A stretch of 64,000 nt of DNA from Chlorogloeopsis fritschii PCC 6912 (GTDB lineage Bacteria > Cyanobacteriota > Cyanobacteriia > Cyanobacteriales > Nostocaceae): assembly GCF_000317285.1 (NCBI RefSeq), contig NZ_AJLN01000085.1, forward strand, positions 62,001 through 126,000, given 5' to 3'. Positions 9,867-20,579 of this stretch are shown here, one piece after another. Both the position numbers and the translations under genes were made by a program. The notes under the pieces were generated by a model that saw nothing but the letters and a program-made list of their open reading frames with translations, did no database searches and was not told where the DNA came from. Each line of letters opens with the position of its first letter. Positions within the stretch are counted from its first letter, which is position 1.

Positions 9867-10241
9867 CTATTGTTTGGGACGCTTGGTTCCATATTTGGAA
9901 CGACCTTGCTTGCGGTCTTTGACTCCGGCTGTATCTAATGTGCCACGAATAATGTGGTATCTCACGCCTGGTAAGTCCTTAACCCGACCGCCACGAATCA
10001 TCACAACAGAATGTTCTTGCAAGTTATGACCAATTCCTGGAATATAAGCTGTAACTTCAAATCCAGAAGTTAGCCTGACCCTTGCTACTTTGCGCAGAGC
10101 CGAGTTAGGTTTTTTCGGCGTGGTCGTGTATACTCTGGTGCAAACTCCCCGACGTTGCGGGCATTGCTTCAGAGCTGGGGACTTGGTTTTCTGACGCGCT
10201 TTTTCGCGTTCGTTACGTATTAGCTGCTGTATTGTTGGCAT
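9867..10241 (-). CDS. rpsL: 30S ribosomal protein S12
   Basis: Decoding-centre protein, 124 aa, first gene of the str cluster. [12 protein letters not shown] (41-52) keeps the lysine associated with streptomycin sensitivity. The PGVRYH loop and the basic C-terminal tail KYGTKRPKQ are present. Its upstream region (10242-10375) should hold the cluster promoter; a nested repeat (copy B) sits just beyond it. Confidence 0.98.
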   Translation of the reverse strand: MPTIQQLIRNEREKARQKTKSPALKQCPQRRGVCTRVYTTTPKKPNSALRKVARVRLTSGFEVTAYIPGIGHNLQEHSVVMIRGGRVKDLPGVRYHIIRGTLDTAGVKDRKQGRSKYGTKRPKQ

Positions 10242-10375
10242 GAGTTACAGCGCCTGAAGCTGCTTCTAGTCTAAGTTTTAACAACAAATCCTGATTATAT
10301 CTTTTTTAGTGGTTTTGTGTCAATTATTTTGTTTTGGTAGTTGGTAGATAGTGATTAACTACTAACCATTAACCA

Positions 10376-10540
10376 CTGTACGGGAGGCAGCGCGTTGCGG
10401 AGCCAGTGCGCCCTTGCGCTCTGCCGACTTGTAGCACCTGGCGTCGGGTTAAGCGCGTCGAGTGCGACTGCCGTGTGGGTTTAGAAGATAAATTCCCGAT
10501 TTGAAAGGCAAGATTATCAGCAAAACCCGCCCCTACTAAC
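10376..10540 (-). mobile_element. Small palindromic element (copy B) with the same GC-rich insert
   Basis: The left end ctgtacggg is interrupted after 10384 by an about 90-bp insert that begins aggcagcgcgttg and ends gactgccgt. The outer element then resumes with gtgggtttagaagataaatt and closes with aaaacccgcccctactaac. The insert is the same sequence as in copy A, but lies in the opposite terminal repeat. Its right edge overlaps the last codons of the HesB-like gene. Confidence 0.75.
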
Positions 10541-10883
10541 CACCAACTACTAACTCTTGACTAATAGAAAAAGAATTACCACAACCACAGGTAGCACTTG
10601 CTTGGGGGTTGTGGAAGCGAAAGCCACCGCCCATCAAATCCTCTGAATAATCCAAGGTTAGACCGTTTAAATAATTCCAGCTTTCGGCATCTACGATCAC
10701 TGAAATACCATGACACTCAAAGGTACGATCGCCTGGTTTTACTGTTTCATCAAAGGACATATCATAATACCACCCGGAACAACCACCGGGTTTAACTGCC
10801 AATCGAAACAAAAGATTTGACTGCTGCTTAGACCGCAATCTTTGAATCTCGCTGGTGGCTGCTTGAGTCAAATTAATCATCAC
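10536..10883 (-). CDS. IscA/HesB-type iron-sulfur assembly protein
   Basis: A-type carrier that binds and passes on Fe-S clusters. The 115-aa protein has the three conserved cysteines, C35 in GGCSGW and C99/C101 in TCGCG. Family members normally stop shortly after CGCGNSF. Here the frame continues into the tail SISQELVVGG, whose last codons are part of the ttagtagttggtggttag repeat bordering copy B. No isc, suf or nif neighbours are present, so it is probably a housekeeping homologue rather than nif-linked hesB. Confidence 0.9.
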   Translation of the reverse strand: MMINLTQAATSEIQRLRSKQQSNLLFRLAVKPGGCSGWYYDMSFDETVKPGDRTFECHGISVIVDAESWNYLNGLTLDYSEDLMGGGFRFHNPQASATCGCGNSFSISQELVVGG

Positions 10884-11023
10884 ATTTGTCAGACAATAAT
10901 TAAAGACCTCATCCTCAAATCTTACAGGCTAAGGTCAACAGATAACGCTTCTGATTTAAATGTATTTATTTTGCTTTTATTCGAGCAGCTATGCCTAGCA
11001 ACAACGAATTGATTGTACGGAAT

Positions 11024-11461
11024 CTAACCATCAGTACGAGCATAGTCGTCTTGGAAACGGATAATATCATCTTCTCCCAAATATTCTCCGTTTTGTACTT
11101 CAATCAAAACCAAGGGTATGACACCAGGATTCTCTAAACGATGAGGCGTACACTGGGGTACGTATGTGGACTGATTGTTACTCAACAGCACTTCCTGCTC
11201 GCCGCAAATTACCCTAGCTGTACCAGACACTACGATCCAGTGTTCGCTGCGATGGTGATGCATTTGGAGACTAAGACGATGTCCAGGTTTAACTTCGATA
11301 CGCTTGATTTTGTATCCGCGCCCTTCTTCTAAAACTGTAAAAGAACCCCAAGGACGCAACTCAGTTGCAGCAACACCTCTAGGAGTAACGCTTGGAGGTA
11401 ATGTTAGTGCATTAGCGTGCGTTGTGTCTTGATAATGAGCCATAGTAACTTCCTGAGACAT
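11024..11461 (-). CDS. Mannose-6-phosphate isomerase-type cupin
   Basis: A 145-aa cupin matching the C-terminal isomerase domain of type II phosphomannose isomerase/GDP-mannose pyrophosphorylase proteins, here as a separate protein. Visible are RPWGSFTVLEEG, the metal-binding HHHRSEHW stretch, and YVPQCTPHRLENPG with the third histidine. It probably interconverts fructose-6-P and mannose-6-P, feeding GDP-mannose and polysaccharide synthesis. A second Met at residue 7 could also be the start. It may supply sugar for the glycosyltransferase cluster at 21.6-29.2 kb; that is only inference. Confidence 0.85.
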   Translation of the reverse strand: MSQEVTMAHYQDTTHANALTLPPSVTPRGVAATELRPWGSFTVLEEGRGYKIKRIEVKPGHRLSLQMHHHRSEHWIVVSGTARVICGEQEVLLSNNQSTYVPQCTPHRLENPGVIPLVLIEVQNGEYLGEDDIIRFQDDYARTDG

Positions 11462-11684
11462 AAAAAATTTTGGTGCTCTTAAGATATTGATGAATAAATA
11501 TGGTGCTATGTTGCCAACCTAAAAACTCAGTCATACATCCTATGCCAAGATAGCAAAATCACAGGTGAAGGTGTCATATATAACTCATTGAATTAGTGTA
11601 TCTATACCAAGTCTTTAATTAAGGAAAATTAAACTTTTTACTGGGCTTTAAAAAAGAGGGGTTAGTCATTAGTCATTGGTTGCT

Positions 11685-11708
11685 AGAGACGCGATTAATC
11701 GCGTCTCT
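11685..11708. repeat. 24-bp perfect palindrome (AGAGACGCG family)
   Basis: The arms agagacgcgatt and aatcgcgtctct form a perfect palindrome. Relatives are a split copy at 30676-30727, a degraded copy at about 19570-19594, and the shorter 9842-9861 palindrome. This small dispersed repeat class is common in Nostocales intergenic DNA. It lies downstream of the phosphodiester glycosidase gene. Confidence 0.7.
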
Positions 11709-11755
11709 ACAATTGCTCTGACTCTGCTTATCTCCTTGTCCCCTTCCGTGTCCTC

Positions 11756-13864
11756 TTATCGACGGGGTTGCAAGAAAATTCCTATACCATTGTGGACGCG
11801 AGCTGCTGTGTTGGGAAAACGGTCAAGAAGTTGTCCTCCCAAATAAAGACTGGTAGAACTTCCACCGTCTAAATTCAATGCATCCACACATCCCATTTGC
11901 TGCATTAGTTGTGCGTGTTCTGCCAAAGTAGGGCCAGCACCACCGACACGATTATGCACGGCGGCAATAATGAGATTCCCTGTTGCAGTTGTACAGATAG
12001 CACTACGAACAGCTTTTTGGGCTATAAAGGCGTTGCTAAAATTTTCGCCTTTGGCATCTAGTACTACTTGGCGATTTTGCAGGAGCAGCGGGCCTGCTCC
12101 CAGGATATAGGGATAACGGCTAAATTCAGCAGGAGAAGTCAAACTTTCTATCCGCACTGAAGAGCCAATAGGCAAAACAGGGGCATTACTAACACTAGTG
12201 CCGCGTAAAGCAAGCAGATATCCATCTTGAGGAATAGGAATAGCAGTTTGCCCTGCTTTGAGACTTGGTAACTGACTTGTAACTTGGTTTTTTTGAACAA
12301 CAATAATAATTTCGTTGTCTGTCAGAGGAATGTAATTTGCTCCCCAAGCTGGAGTGTAACGGGCAATGCCACTTTGGACGTAGCCACTGTTGAGAGTCAA
12401 AATCGGCAATCGCAGATTATTTAAGCCGATTAAAGATTCTTGCACAGCCAGACGACCCATATAAAATTGTCCAGAATCATTCCAGGCGATCGCTCCTCGG
12501 TTCAAAATTGGGCTAGACAACCACTGATTATCCCGACGAATCGCACCCAAAGGTAATTTGTTATTGCGATTAAAATAACCACCATTGATTGCTGCTACTG
12601 CTACATACTTTTGAGCTGTTTGAATTAAAGGAGCAGTGCCGACAAGGGTATCGGAGTTTGTCACAATTGGTTTGAGTTTTAACCCGACGGTGCGAGGATT
12701 AACATCTAACCAGACAATAGGAAAGCGTTCTTGACCTAATTTGACAAATTGCTGTTGCCAGCGCAATCCTGGTGCCCAACTAATTGAACGTTGTAAAAGT
12801 GCATCTGGTCGAATGTCAATGACTAGGCGATTTGGGTTAGGTAAAGTGCTAACCAAAGGAGCTAAACCCAAGGGAACTTCCAAACTAACAATCGTTTGAT
12901 TGTTGACTACCTGTACTTGCTTGATGAGTGGAGGGGGTGCTGGTGGCTGAAGTGGTTCTTGCTCATTCTCCTGCGTCTGTTGCTTTGATTGGTTGTCTGG
13001 AGGTGATAAGGGAACAGGTGGAGGAGGGGCATAGCGCTGAATTAAACTTGGATCGGCAATTCCATCTAGAGTAATTCTCCACTCTCTGGTAGTGGGAGAG
13101 GAAGGTGTAATCGCTGGGCTATTCGGATCGTCGGATAAAGGTTGATTTGGCTTGACTGGTAACCCTTGAGCAATTTGCCAAGGAGCCGGACGATCTAAGT
13201 TGAGAACGATGCGATCGCCAAACTCATGCTTTCCTTGATTAATATTTGTAATTTTTGCACTGGGCATGGAAAGTACCAAGGTTTTACCTTGAACTTGCAT
13301 CTGCCATCCAAAGGTGTTTGCAAAACGGCTAATGTCTAAATAACGGTAACCCCCTGCCAACAAGCTGCCTAAAATCTGGGGCTTGGCATGAGAGGAATAC
13401 CACTGGATTGGCTGTCTGGCTGGCTGGCTGGTATCTAACAAATCTACCCCAATTAATTGCCTGAGTGCGCCATCGCTAAGGAGAGTGGTGACTTGACCTT
13501 TTGAGGTGCGTCGCTGCAACCATCCCCCGGATGAGATTCGACCATTGAGAGAAATTTGATTACCATAGGATATTACCCCTGTTTTCACAGGAGGTGCAGG
13601 CGGTCTTGGACTTGATCCTGGTATTTGCTTCACACCAGTTGAGGATTGTGCAACCCTAACCCCTAATTTCTGTTCTTGAGAAGCTGGGGATGTGTTGGGG
13701 ATAACACGGTCATAACTGGTACGGGCAATTGCAGAATCATAAGTAGCTGTTAAACACAGTACTGAAAAAATTACTGGCGACACTAAAACCTTGAAAAATC
13801 TGCTATTGCTCTTTTCTTCAATAGCACTGCGGTATTGTCGGCAAAAATTCGGCATTTTTACCAT
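11756..13864 (-). CDS. Secreted phosphodiester glycosidase (NAGPA-like) protein
   Basis: A 702-aa protein with an N-terminal hydrophobic signal or anchor (about 24-48). The middle is beta-rich, AMIN/copper-amine-oxidase-like, with proline-rich linkers (about 280-315). The C-terminal domain (about 415-700) matches the phosphodiester glycosidase family related to human NAGPA, with AAINGGYFNRN, the conserved HNRVGGAGPTLAEHA segment and LNLDGGSSTSLY. It likely cleaves a sugar phosphodiester in cell wall or exopolysaccharide in the periplasm. The substrate is unknown. It stands as a single unit between two repeat-rich gaps. Confidence 0.85.
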   Translation of the reverse strand: MVKMPNFCRQYRSAIEEKSNSRFFKVLVSPVIFSVLCLTATYDSAIARTSYDRVIPNTSPASQEQKLGVRVAQSSTGVKQIPGSSPRPPAPPVKTGVISYGNQISLNGRISSGGWLQRRTSKGQVTTLLSDGALRQLIGVDLLDTSQPARQPIQWYSSHAKPQILGSLLAGGYRYLDISRFANTFGWQMQVQGKTLVLSMPSAKITNINQGKHEFGDRIVLNLDRPAPWQIAQGLPVKPNQPLSDDPNSPAITPSSPTTREWRITLDGIADPSLIQRYAPPPPVPLSPPDNQSKQQTQENEQEPLQPPAPPPLIKQVQVVNNQTIVSLEVPLGLAPLVSTLPNPNRLVIDIRPDALLQRSISWAPGLRWQQQFVKLGQERFPIVWLDVNPRTVGLKLKPIVTNSDTLVGTAPLIQTAQKYVAVAAINGGYFNRNNKLPLGAIRRDNQWLSSPILNRGAIAWNDSGQFYMGRLAVQESLIGLNNLRLPILTLNSGYVQSGIARYTPAWGANYIPLTDNEIIIVVQKNQVTSQLPSLKAGQTAIPIPQDGYLLALRGTSVSNAPVLPIGSSVRIESLTSPAEFSRYPYILGAGPLLLQNRQVVLDAKGENFSNAFIAQKAVRSAICTTATGNLIIAAVHNRVGGAGPTLAEHAQLMQQMGCVDALNLDGGSSTSLYLGGQLLDRFPNTAARVHNGIGIFLQPRR

Positions 13865-14621
13865 AAGTAGCTAAGTATTTTTTATAACTCCCAACTATTG
13901 CACAAACTAACGACTTTGCTAAATGTCAAAAAATAATGACCAGAGTTGTGAACACTAACGTGATAATGTATATATTGGATTTCTGTATCCTGTTGAACCA
14001 AACAAGTAATGCTACCACGATTAAAACAGCTATTGAGTGTGCTAAATCACACTAGCGTTAAATCAACTATTGCAGCAATTTCCAACCTAAAATCACGTTG
14101 AGTTCCGACAAGCCACATATTACCTGATATTTGCTACTTAGATGAAGTTTAACTTGTAGCAAAAAAGGTGACACAAACTAGACAGTAAAAATCTAGAGAG
14201 TAACCGAGAGAAATTTTTTAGGAATTGTCAAATGGGCATATAGTGTAATACGCTGATTTTTGCGTGGGTTCGGAATAATTTTAGTTTCCTAAAAGATACA
14301 GAAGTTTCAAATAGGATTTTTGTTTCAGGTAAAGCAAAAATCATCATAGCCTGGAATTTTATTTGGGTTTGGAAAAAGAAAATTGAGAAATTACATAGCC
14401 TCAAGATATAAATAAAACACTCTTGGAACAAGCGCGAACAGAACTCAGGATAAATACATAAAAATAAATCCATGATTTTAACACGGTCTTAATCAAAAAA
14501 CCGAAGTTAAAATTTTTTTTCCCTAAAATTTCCGTTATTCCGTGCTTTCAATTTCGTTCACTTAGAAATTTACTCACTACTTAGTGACAAAATTCTTTAC
14601 TCAAGCTGACAGGGATAGTGT
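13865..14621. other. Upstream region of gltS, 757 bp
   Basis: AT-rich DNA with no convincing gene; an 81-codon reverse frame at 14228-14473 has a composition unlike a protein. An inverted repeat TCACTA-ct-TAGTGA (14574-14587) lies 35 bp before the gltS start and is a candidate operator or mRNA leader hairpin. No GTA-N8-TAC site was found. An AGGGA ribosome-binding site sits 7-8 bp before the gltS ATG. Confidence 0.4.
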
Positions 14622-17600
14622 ATGAATAAAAAACCGATGCCTCAAGACCAGAAAATCAGACTTGCAGATGATTCCTCAAATTCTATTTATCCAGGGCAAA
14701 GGTGGCTAGTAGAAGAAAGAGATGCCTGTGGTGTGGGTTTTATTGCCCATCGCCAAAATCATGCCAGTCACGAAATTGTTGCCAAAGCTCTTTCAGCTTT
14801 GACGTGTTTGGAACACCGAGGTGGTTGTAGTGCCGATCAAGACTCTGGTGATGGCGCGGGAATTTTAACCGCGATTCCCTGGGAGTTGTTTCAACAAGAT
14901 TTTGCTGCACGAGGAATACAACTGCCCGTGAGCAGCAACATTGCTGTCGGAATGATTTTCTTACCGCAAAATCCACAAGCAGCGCAAACAGCGAAAGCAA
15001 CAATTGAAAAAGTAGCGGCTGAGGAAAAGTTGACTGTATTAGGTTGGCGAGTAGTACCTGTGCAGCCAAATTTACTGGGGATACAAGCGAGAGACAATCA
15101 GCCCCAAATTGAACAAGTTTTCGTTGCCTCACAAGATAAAAGCGGTGACGAACTTGAGCGGCAACTGTATATTACCCGCCGTAGAATCTTTAAAGCCATC
15201 CGCGCTTTAAGTCAAGATTGGTCAGAAGAACTATATGTTTGTTCTCTGTCTAGCCGCACAATTGTTTACAAAGGCATGGTGCGCTCGGCAGTCTTGGGAG
15301 AGTTTTATCGCGATTTACAAAATCCAGCTTATAAGAGTGCCTTTGCTGTATATCATCGCCGCTTTAGTACCAACACGATGCCCAAATGGCCTTTGGCACA
15401 ACCAATGCGATTGTTGGGGCATAACGGCGAAATCAATACCTTATTGGGTAATATCAACTGGATGACGGCACGAGAAGCAAGTTTAGAACATCCAGTTTGG
15501 GGCGATCGCATTCAAGAATTCAAGCCTTTCGTCCATATTGACAATAGTGACTCCGCTACTTTAGATAACGTATTTGAGTTACTGGTACGTTCCGGACGTA
15601 GCCCATTGGAAGCCTTAATGATTATGGTTCCAGAAGCTTATCAAAACCAGCCGGAATTGCGTAACTACCCAGAAATTATTGATTTCTACGAATACTATAG
15701 CGGTTTGCAAGAAGCGTGGGACGGCCCTGCACTTTTGGTATTCGGCGATGGATTGAAAGTAGGAGCAACCCTAGATCGCAATGGTTTAAGACCAGCTCGT
15801 TACTGCATCACCAAAGATGATTACATCATTGTTGCTTCAGAAGCGGGTGTAGTGCAATTGCCGGAAGCCAATATTATTGAAAAAGGCAGACTAGGGCCAG
15901 GGCAAATGATTGCCGTGGATTTGGAAACTCATGAGGTGCTGAAAAATTGGGAGATTAAGCAGCGCATTGCGAAAAAGCATCCTTATGGGGAGTGGTTGCG
16001 ACAGCACCGCCAAGAAATTAAGTCCTTAGTCAGTAGTCCTTCGTCATTAGCAAATGGCAAAGGAAAGATGACTAATGGGAATGGACTAATAACCAATGAC
16101 AACGGTAAAGGACTCCAGACAACCAATAGCAGTGACAGACAAACTCTGCTACGCCAACAAGTAGCCTTTGGCTACACCACAGAAGATGTGGAAATGGTGA
16201 TTCAGCCAATGGCGATGGAAGGTAAAGAGGCAACTTTTTGCATGGGTGATGATATTCCCTTAGCAATCCTGTCAGAAAAACCGCACCTACTTTACGACTA
16301 TTTCAAACAGCGCTTTGCTCAAGTCACAAACCCGGCAATTGACCCCTTGCGGGAAAAATTGGTGATGTCTTTGAAAGTGGAACTGGGTGAAAAAGGCAAC
16401 TTATTAGATGTTAAGCCAGATTATGCTCGGAGACTAAAACTGGATTCTCCAGTACTGACGGAGGCGGAACTAGAAGCTATTAAGACATCTGGCTTTGCAA
16501 CGGCTGAGTTGCCAACACTATTTGAAATAGCATCTGGGCCGGAAGGTTTGCAAGCCGCTGTCGAGAGATTGCAAGCACAAGCTGCCGAATCAGTACGGGC
16601 GGGTGCAAAAATTTTAATTCTTAGCGATCGCGCTGGTGCAGGTATCAGTACAGAAAACAGCTACATTCCTCCTCTGTTGGCGGTAGGTGCGGTACATCAT
16701 TACCTAATTCGCCAAGGGTTGCGGACAAAAGCATCTCTGGTAGTTGATACAGCTCAATGTTGGAGTACCCATCACTTTGCTTGTTTGATTGGTTACGGCG
16801 CTGCTGCCGTTTGCCCGTATATGGCTCTAGAGACGGTGCTTGATTGGTGGACAGATCCAAAGACGCAACAGTTTATGGAACGGGGTAAAATTACTACCCT
16901 CACCCTAGAGCAAGCGATCGGCAACTATCGTCAGGCAGTAGAGGGTGGTTTGCTAAAAATTCTCTCCAAGATGGGTATTTCGCTGCTTTCTAGCTATCAA
17001 GCCGCGCAAATCTTTGAAGCGATCGGCATCGGCAAGGATTTACTAGAACTAGGATTTTTGGGCACAACTTCCCGCGTTGGCGGTTTGAGTGTGAGCGAGT
17101 TGGCACAAGAAGTATTGTGTATTCACAGCAAAGCTTTCCCAGAACTAAACCTGAAAAAGCTAGAAAACCTGGGCTTTGTGCAGTATCGCCCCGGTGGTGA
17201 ATACCACATGAACAGCCCCGAACTGGCAAAAGCACTGCATAAGGCAGTTGATGGCAACAATTACGATCACTATGCAGTTTACAAGAAGTACTTGCAAGAT
17301 AGACCGATAACTGCGCTGCGAGATTTGTTGGACTTCCAAAGCGATCGCCCCAGCATCCCCATCGAAGAAGTCGAATCGGTAAGCGAAATTGTCAAGCGCT
17401 TCTGCACAGGCGGTATGTCTTTGGGTGCTTTGTCGCGGGAAGCTCATGAAACCTTGGCTATTGCCATGAACCGCATCGGTGGTAAATCCAACTCTGGCGA
17501 AGGCGGAGAAGATCCAGTACGTTTTACTATCTTGGATGATGTAGATGAAAATGGGCACTCGCCCACCCTATCTCACCTGAAAGGATTGCGAAATGGCGAT

Positions 17601-19343
17601 ACTGCTTCTAGCGCTATCAAGCAAGTAGCATCAGGGCGCTTTGGTGTGACGCCAGAGTATCTGATGAGCGCCAAGCAAATAGAAATTAAAATTGCTCAAG
17701 GTGCAAAACCAGGGGAAGGCGGACAACTACCAGGTAAAAAAGTTAGTCCTTATATTGCCATGTTGCGGCGCTCAAAACCCGGTGTCACCTTGATTTCGCC
17801 GCCACCTCACCATGACATCTATTCGATTGAAGACTTAGCACAGCTAATTTTTGACTTACACCAAATTAACCCGAAAGCACAGGTGTCGGTGAAGTTAGTT
17901 GCTGAAATCGGCATCGGTACGATCGCGGCAGGTGTAGCAAAAGCCAATGCTGATATCATCCAAATTTCTGGACATGATGGCGGCACGGGTGCCTCACCTT
18001 TGAGTTCGATTAAGCACGCAGGTTCACCGTGGGAACTCGGTTTAACTGAAGTGCATCGTGTCTTGATGGAAAATAGCCTGCGCGATCGCGTTATTTTGCG
18101 CGTGGATGGTGGCATCAAGAGTGGTTGGGATGTGCTAATGGGCGCATTGATGGGAGCAGAAGAATTCGGCTTTGGCTCGATTGCCATGATTGCCGAAGGT
18201 TGTATCATGGCGCGGATCTGCCACACCAATAACTGTCCTGTCGGTGTTGCTTCTCAAAGAGAAGACTTACGCAAGCGCTTCACGGGCATACCGGAACACG
18301 TTGTGAATTTCTTCTATTTTGTTGCCGAAGAAGTGCGTAGTTTATTGGCACATTTGGGTTACCGTTCGCTATCAGAAGTAGTTGGACGTGCCGACTTATT
18401 GAAAACACGAGCAGAGGCAAAGCTTACCAAAACCCAATCATTGAATCTCGATTGCATACTTCAGTTGCCAGATACCAGAGAAAACCGCAGTTGGTTGGCA
18501 CATGAAGAAGTTCACAGCAACGGCTTTGTTTTAGATGATCAGTTGCTTGCCGATTCTGACATCAAAGCAGCGATCACAAACCAGTCAGCTGTAACTAAGA
18601 CGGTGACAGTTGTCAATACCGACAGAACAATTGGCACACGCATAGCAGGAGCGATCGCTTCCCAATATGGTGACAATGGCTTTGAAGGGCAAATTAACCT
18701 GAACTTCAAAGGTAGTGTTGGACAAAGCTTTGGAGCTTTCAACCTGCCTAGCATGATTCTTACCCTAGAAGGAGAAGCAAACGACTACGTAGGTAAGGGT
18801 ATGAACGGTGGTGAAATTATTATTAAGCCGCCTGTGGATGCTACCTACGATCCATCACAAAACGTGATCGTTGGCAATACCTGCCTCTACGGTGCAACTG
18901 GTGGCGTTTTATTTGCCAATGGTTTAGCCGGAGAACGCTTTGCCGTGCGTAACTCTAAAGGTACGGCGGTAATTGAAGGAGCAGGCGATCATTGCTGTGA
19001 GTACATGACTGGTGGCGTAGTTGTCGTTCTCGGCAAAGTCGGGCGCAATGTAGGCGCTGGCATGACTGGTGGAATTGGTTACTTCTTAGATGAAGATGGT
19101 AATTTCCCTGATTTGGTTAATCGGGAAATTGTCACACTTCAGCGAGTAGTTACAGCCGCAGGCGAAAAGCAACTGAAAGATTTAATCGCGGCTCACGCAC
19201 AGCGAACTGGCTCTGCGAAAGCGAAGAGAATTCTAGAAAACTGGCAAGAGTTCTTACCCAAGTTCTGGCAACTGGTTCCACCTTCTGAAGCTGATAGCCC
19301 AGAAGCCAATTCTCAACAAGAAAAGCAGTTAAGCCCGGTTTAA
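14622..19343 (+). CDS. gltS: Ferredoxin-dependent glutamate synthase
   Basis: Fd-GOGAT (glsF/gltS) makes two glutamates from glutamine and 2-oxoglutarate. It is the second step of the GS-GOGAT ammonium cycle, with electrons from ferredoxin. The 1573-aa protein has the class II amidotransferase domain with catalytic C36 (ERDACGVGF) after a propeptide, a central domain, and an FMN-binding synthase domain. The 3Fe-4S cysteines are C1194, C1200 and C1205 ([12 protein letters not shown]). A glycine-rich beta-helix C-terminal domain completes it. Residues about 467-508 are an odd Ser/Asn/Gly/Lys-rich stretch whose DNA resembles intergenic tagtcattag/actaatgacc repeats. No NADH-dependent small subunit lies nearby. 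A terminator-like hairpin follows. Confidence 0.97.
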   Translation: MNKKPMPQDQKIRLADDSSNSIYPGQRWLVEERDACGVGFIAHRQNHASHEIVAKALSALTCLEHRGGCSADQDSGDGAGILTAIPWELFQQDFAARGIQLPVSSNIAVGMIFLPQNPQAAQTAKATIEKVAAEEKLTVLGWRVVPVQPNLLGIQARDNQPQIEQVFVASQDKSGDELERQLYITRRRIFKAIRALSQDWSEELYVCSLSSRTIVYKGMVRSAVLGEFYRDLQNPAYKSAFAVYHRRFSTNTMPKWPLAQPMRLLGHNGEINTLLGNINWMTAREASLEHPVWGDRIQEFKPFVHIDNSDSATLDNVFELLVRSGRSPLEALMIMVPEAYQNQPELRNYPEIIDFYEYYSGLQEAWDGPALLVFGDGLKVGATLDRNGLRPARYCITKDDYIIVASEAGVVQLPEANIIEKGRLGPGQMIAVDLETHEVLKNWEIKQRIAKKHPYGEWLRQHRQEIKSLVSSPSSLANGKGKMTNGNGLITNDNGKGLQTTNSSDRQTLLRQQVAFGYTTEDVEMVIQPMAMEGKEATFCMGDDIPLAILSEKPHLLYDYFKQRFAQVTNPAIDPLREKLVMSLKVELGEKGNLLDVKPDYARRLKLDSPVLTEAELEAIKTSGFATAELPTLFEIASGPEGLQAAVERLQAQAAESVRAGAKILILSDRAGAGISTENSYIPPLLAVGAVHHYLIRQGLRTKASLVVDTAQCWSTHHFACLIGYGAAAVCPYMALETVLDWWTDPKTQQFMERGKITTLTLEQAIGNYRQAVEGGLLKILSKMGISLLSSYQAAQIFEAIGIGKDLLELGFLGTTSRVGGLSVSELAQEVLCIHSKAFPELNLKKLENLGFVQYRPGGEYHMNSPELAKALHKAVDGNNYDHYAVYKKYLQDRPITALRDLLDFQSDRPSIPIEEVESVSEIVKRFCTGGMSLGALSREAHETLAIAMNRIGGKSNSGEGGEDPVRFTILDDVDENGHSPTLSHLKGLRNGDTASSAIKQVASGRFGVTPEYLMSAKQIEIKIAQGAKPGEGGQLPGKKVSPYIAMLRRSKPGVTLISPPPHHDIYSIEDLAQLIFDLHQINPKAQVSVKLVAEIGIGTIAAGVAKANADIIQISGHDGGTGASPLSSIKHAGSPWELGLTEVHRVLMENSLRDRVILRVDGGIKSGWDVLMGALMGAEEFGFGSIAMIAEGCIMARICHTNNCPVGVASQREDLRKRFTGIPEHVVNFFYFVAEEVRSLLAHLGYRSLSEVVGRADLLKTRAEAKLTKTQSLNLDCILQLPDTRENRSWLAHEEVHSNGFVLDDQLLADSDIKAAITNQSAVTKTVTVVNTDRTIGTRIAGAIASQYGDNGFEGQINLNFKGSVGQSFGAFNLPSMILTLEGEANDYVGKGMNGGEIIIKPPVDATYDPSQNVIVGNTCLYGATGGVLFANGLAGERFAVRNSKGTAVIEGAGDHCCEYMTGGVVVVLGKVGRNVGAGMTGGIGYFLDEDGNFPDLVNREIVTLQRVVTAAGEKQLKDLIAAHAQRTGSAKAKRILENWQEFLPKFWQLVPPSEADSPEANSQQEKQLSPV

Positions 19344-19356
19344 TTGTGAGGAAAAA

Positions 19357-19398
19357 GGCAAAATGCAGAAGTGTTTCCTTCTGTATTTTGCTTTATAT
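19357..19398 (+). terminator. Terminator-like hairpin after gltS
   Basis: A long stem (gcaaaatgcagaag with ccttctgtattttgc, one mismatch) starts 14 bp past the gltS stop and is followed by tttatatctttt. Confidence 0.65.
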
Positions 19399-19450
19399 CT
19401 TTTCAGTTAAATTTTTGCATTAACTTCAAAAATGGATACTTAAACCCACA

Positions 19451-19481
19451 GATCCCCAACTTCTTTGAGAAGTTGGGGACT
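19451..19481. repeat. GATCCCCAACTTCT hairpin repeat
   Basis: The perfect arms tccccaacttct and agaagttgggga have a 3-nt loop. A relative with cgactt arms is at 32481-32511. It is a dispersed hairpin seen repeatedly in Nostocales intergenic DNA. The 306-bp gap also holds a degraded agagacgcg palindrome at about 19570-19594 and nothing else recognisable. Confidence 0.65.
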
Positions 19482-19649
19482 TGTTTCTCCAAACTACTCT
19501 AGTTAATTAGCAATTACTAATAATGGATTGTTATTTCGGCGTTACTGAATCGCGGTATGAATTTGATGTGTAGAGACGCGATATATTGCGTCTGGGCAGG
19601 GGTTTTGGCATTAGAAAAATTATTTTCATAGCCTAAATCAGCAACGCCG

Positions 19650-20579
19650 TTATTTCTTTATATTTGCAATCATCTTTTCGTTTTTTTCTTGCAATTCAAA
19701 GAGTTCTGGAACAGTAACAAACCGATAACCTTGCTGCTTAAATTTACTAATAATTTGTGGTAATGCTGTCACAGTATGGGAGCGATTACCGCCACCATCG
19801 TGCATTAGCACAATACCGCCAGGCGATCCCTGTTTTAGCACTTTATTAGTCAAAACAGACGCAGAAGGGCTTTTGTAGTCTACGGGATCGGCTGACCACA
19901 TTACTACAGTATACTTTTTACCTTTAGCATATGCAGCCAAACCATTATGCAGCATTCCACCAGGAGGTCGAAACAAAGTTGTTTTCGCTCCTGTTAGTTC
20001 ATAAATTAAATCTGATGTACGGTCAATTTCAAAAGCAGCTGCTTGTTGATTAAAAAAGTGATACCAATGATGCCAAGTGTGGTTACCAATAACATGACCT
20101 TCAGCCACAATTTGCTTGCCTAATTCGGGGTAATTTCTTAACATTTGGCCCACAACAAAAAATGTGGCTTTGATATTATTTTCTCTAAGTATATTCAGCA
20201 CTTTTGCAGTATACTCAGGCCAAGGCCCATCATCAAAGGTAAGAGCAATTACTTTCTGGTTTGGAGGAAGTTTGGCTTGATTAACTATTACTCCTTGAAA
20301 GCGTGCTGGGATATTGTAGGATAAGCCTTTTACTTTTGCTTGTTGTTGCCAACTCGTCAACATTGCTAACTTGAATTGATTGAGGCGCTGCTGAGTTCCT
20401 CCTTTGATTTCGATATCCTTCAAATTCACTGCACTGGTTGTCTCAGTATTAAAATTATTGAGACTCATAGGCACGATCAAGCCAAGGCTCAAGCTGCCAC
20501 CTAAGGCTATAAGTGCAAGTAATATTCCTTGCGGCCAGAAAAACGATTTATTATTTTCCACATCACAGCTCCTTGGCAA
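19650..20579 (-). CDS. Polysaccharide deacetylase (NodB-type)
   Basis: A 309-aa protein with an N-terminal membrane anchor (about 17-40) and a NodB-homology domain (about 105-300), so it likely acts outside the membrane. Catalytic motifs are TFDDGP (114-119) with the D116/D117 pair, the metal-binding H167 and H171 in NHTWHH, RPPGG, and the C-terminal LMHDGGG histidine motif. It removes N-acetyl groups from an amino-sugar polymer, either peptidoglycan or exopolysaccharide. It reads in the same direction as the glycosyltransferase group upstream but about 1 kb away, so a functional link is only suggested. Confidence 0.9.
   Translation of the reverse strand: MPRSCDVENNKSFFWPQGILLALIALGGSLSLGLIVPMSLNNFNTETTSAVNLKDIEIKGGTQQRLNQFKLAMLTSWQQQAKVKGLSYNIPARFQGVIVNQAKLPPNQKVIALTFDDGPWPEYTAKVLNILRENNIKATFFVVGQMLRNYPELGKQIVAEGHVIGNHTWHHWYHFFNQQAAAFEIDRTSDLIYELTGAKTTLFRPPGGMLHNGLAAYAKGKKYTVVMWSADPVDYKSPSASVLTNKVLKQGSPGGIVLMHDGGGNRSHTVTALPQIISKFKQQGYRFVTVPELFELQEKNEKMIANIKK

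Noticed and set aside
14228-14473. 81-codon reverse frame upstream of gltS
   Set aside because: Phe/Ile/Cys-rich composition without a recognisable pattern or ribosome-binding site, in AT-rich intergenic DNA; likely chance.
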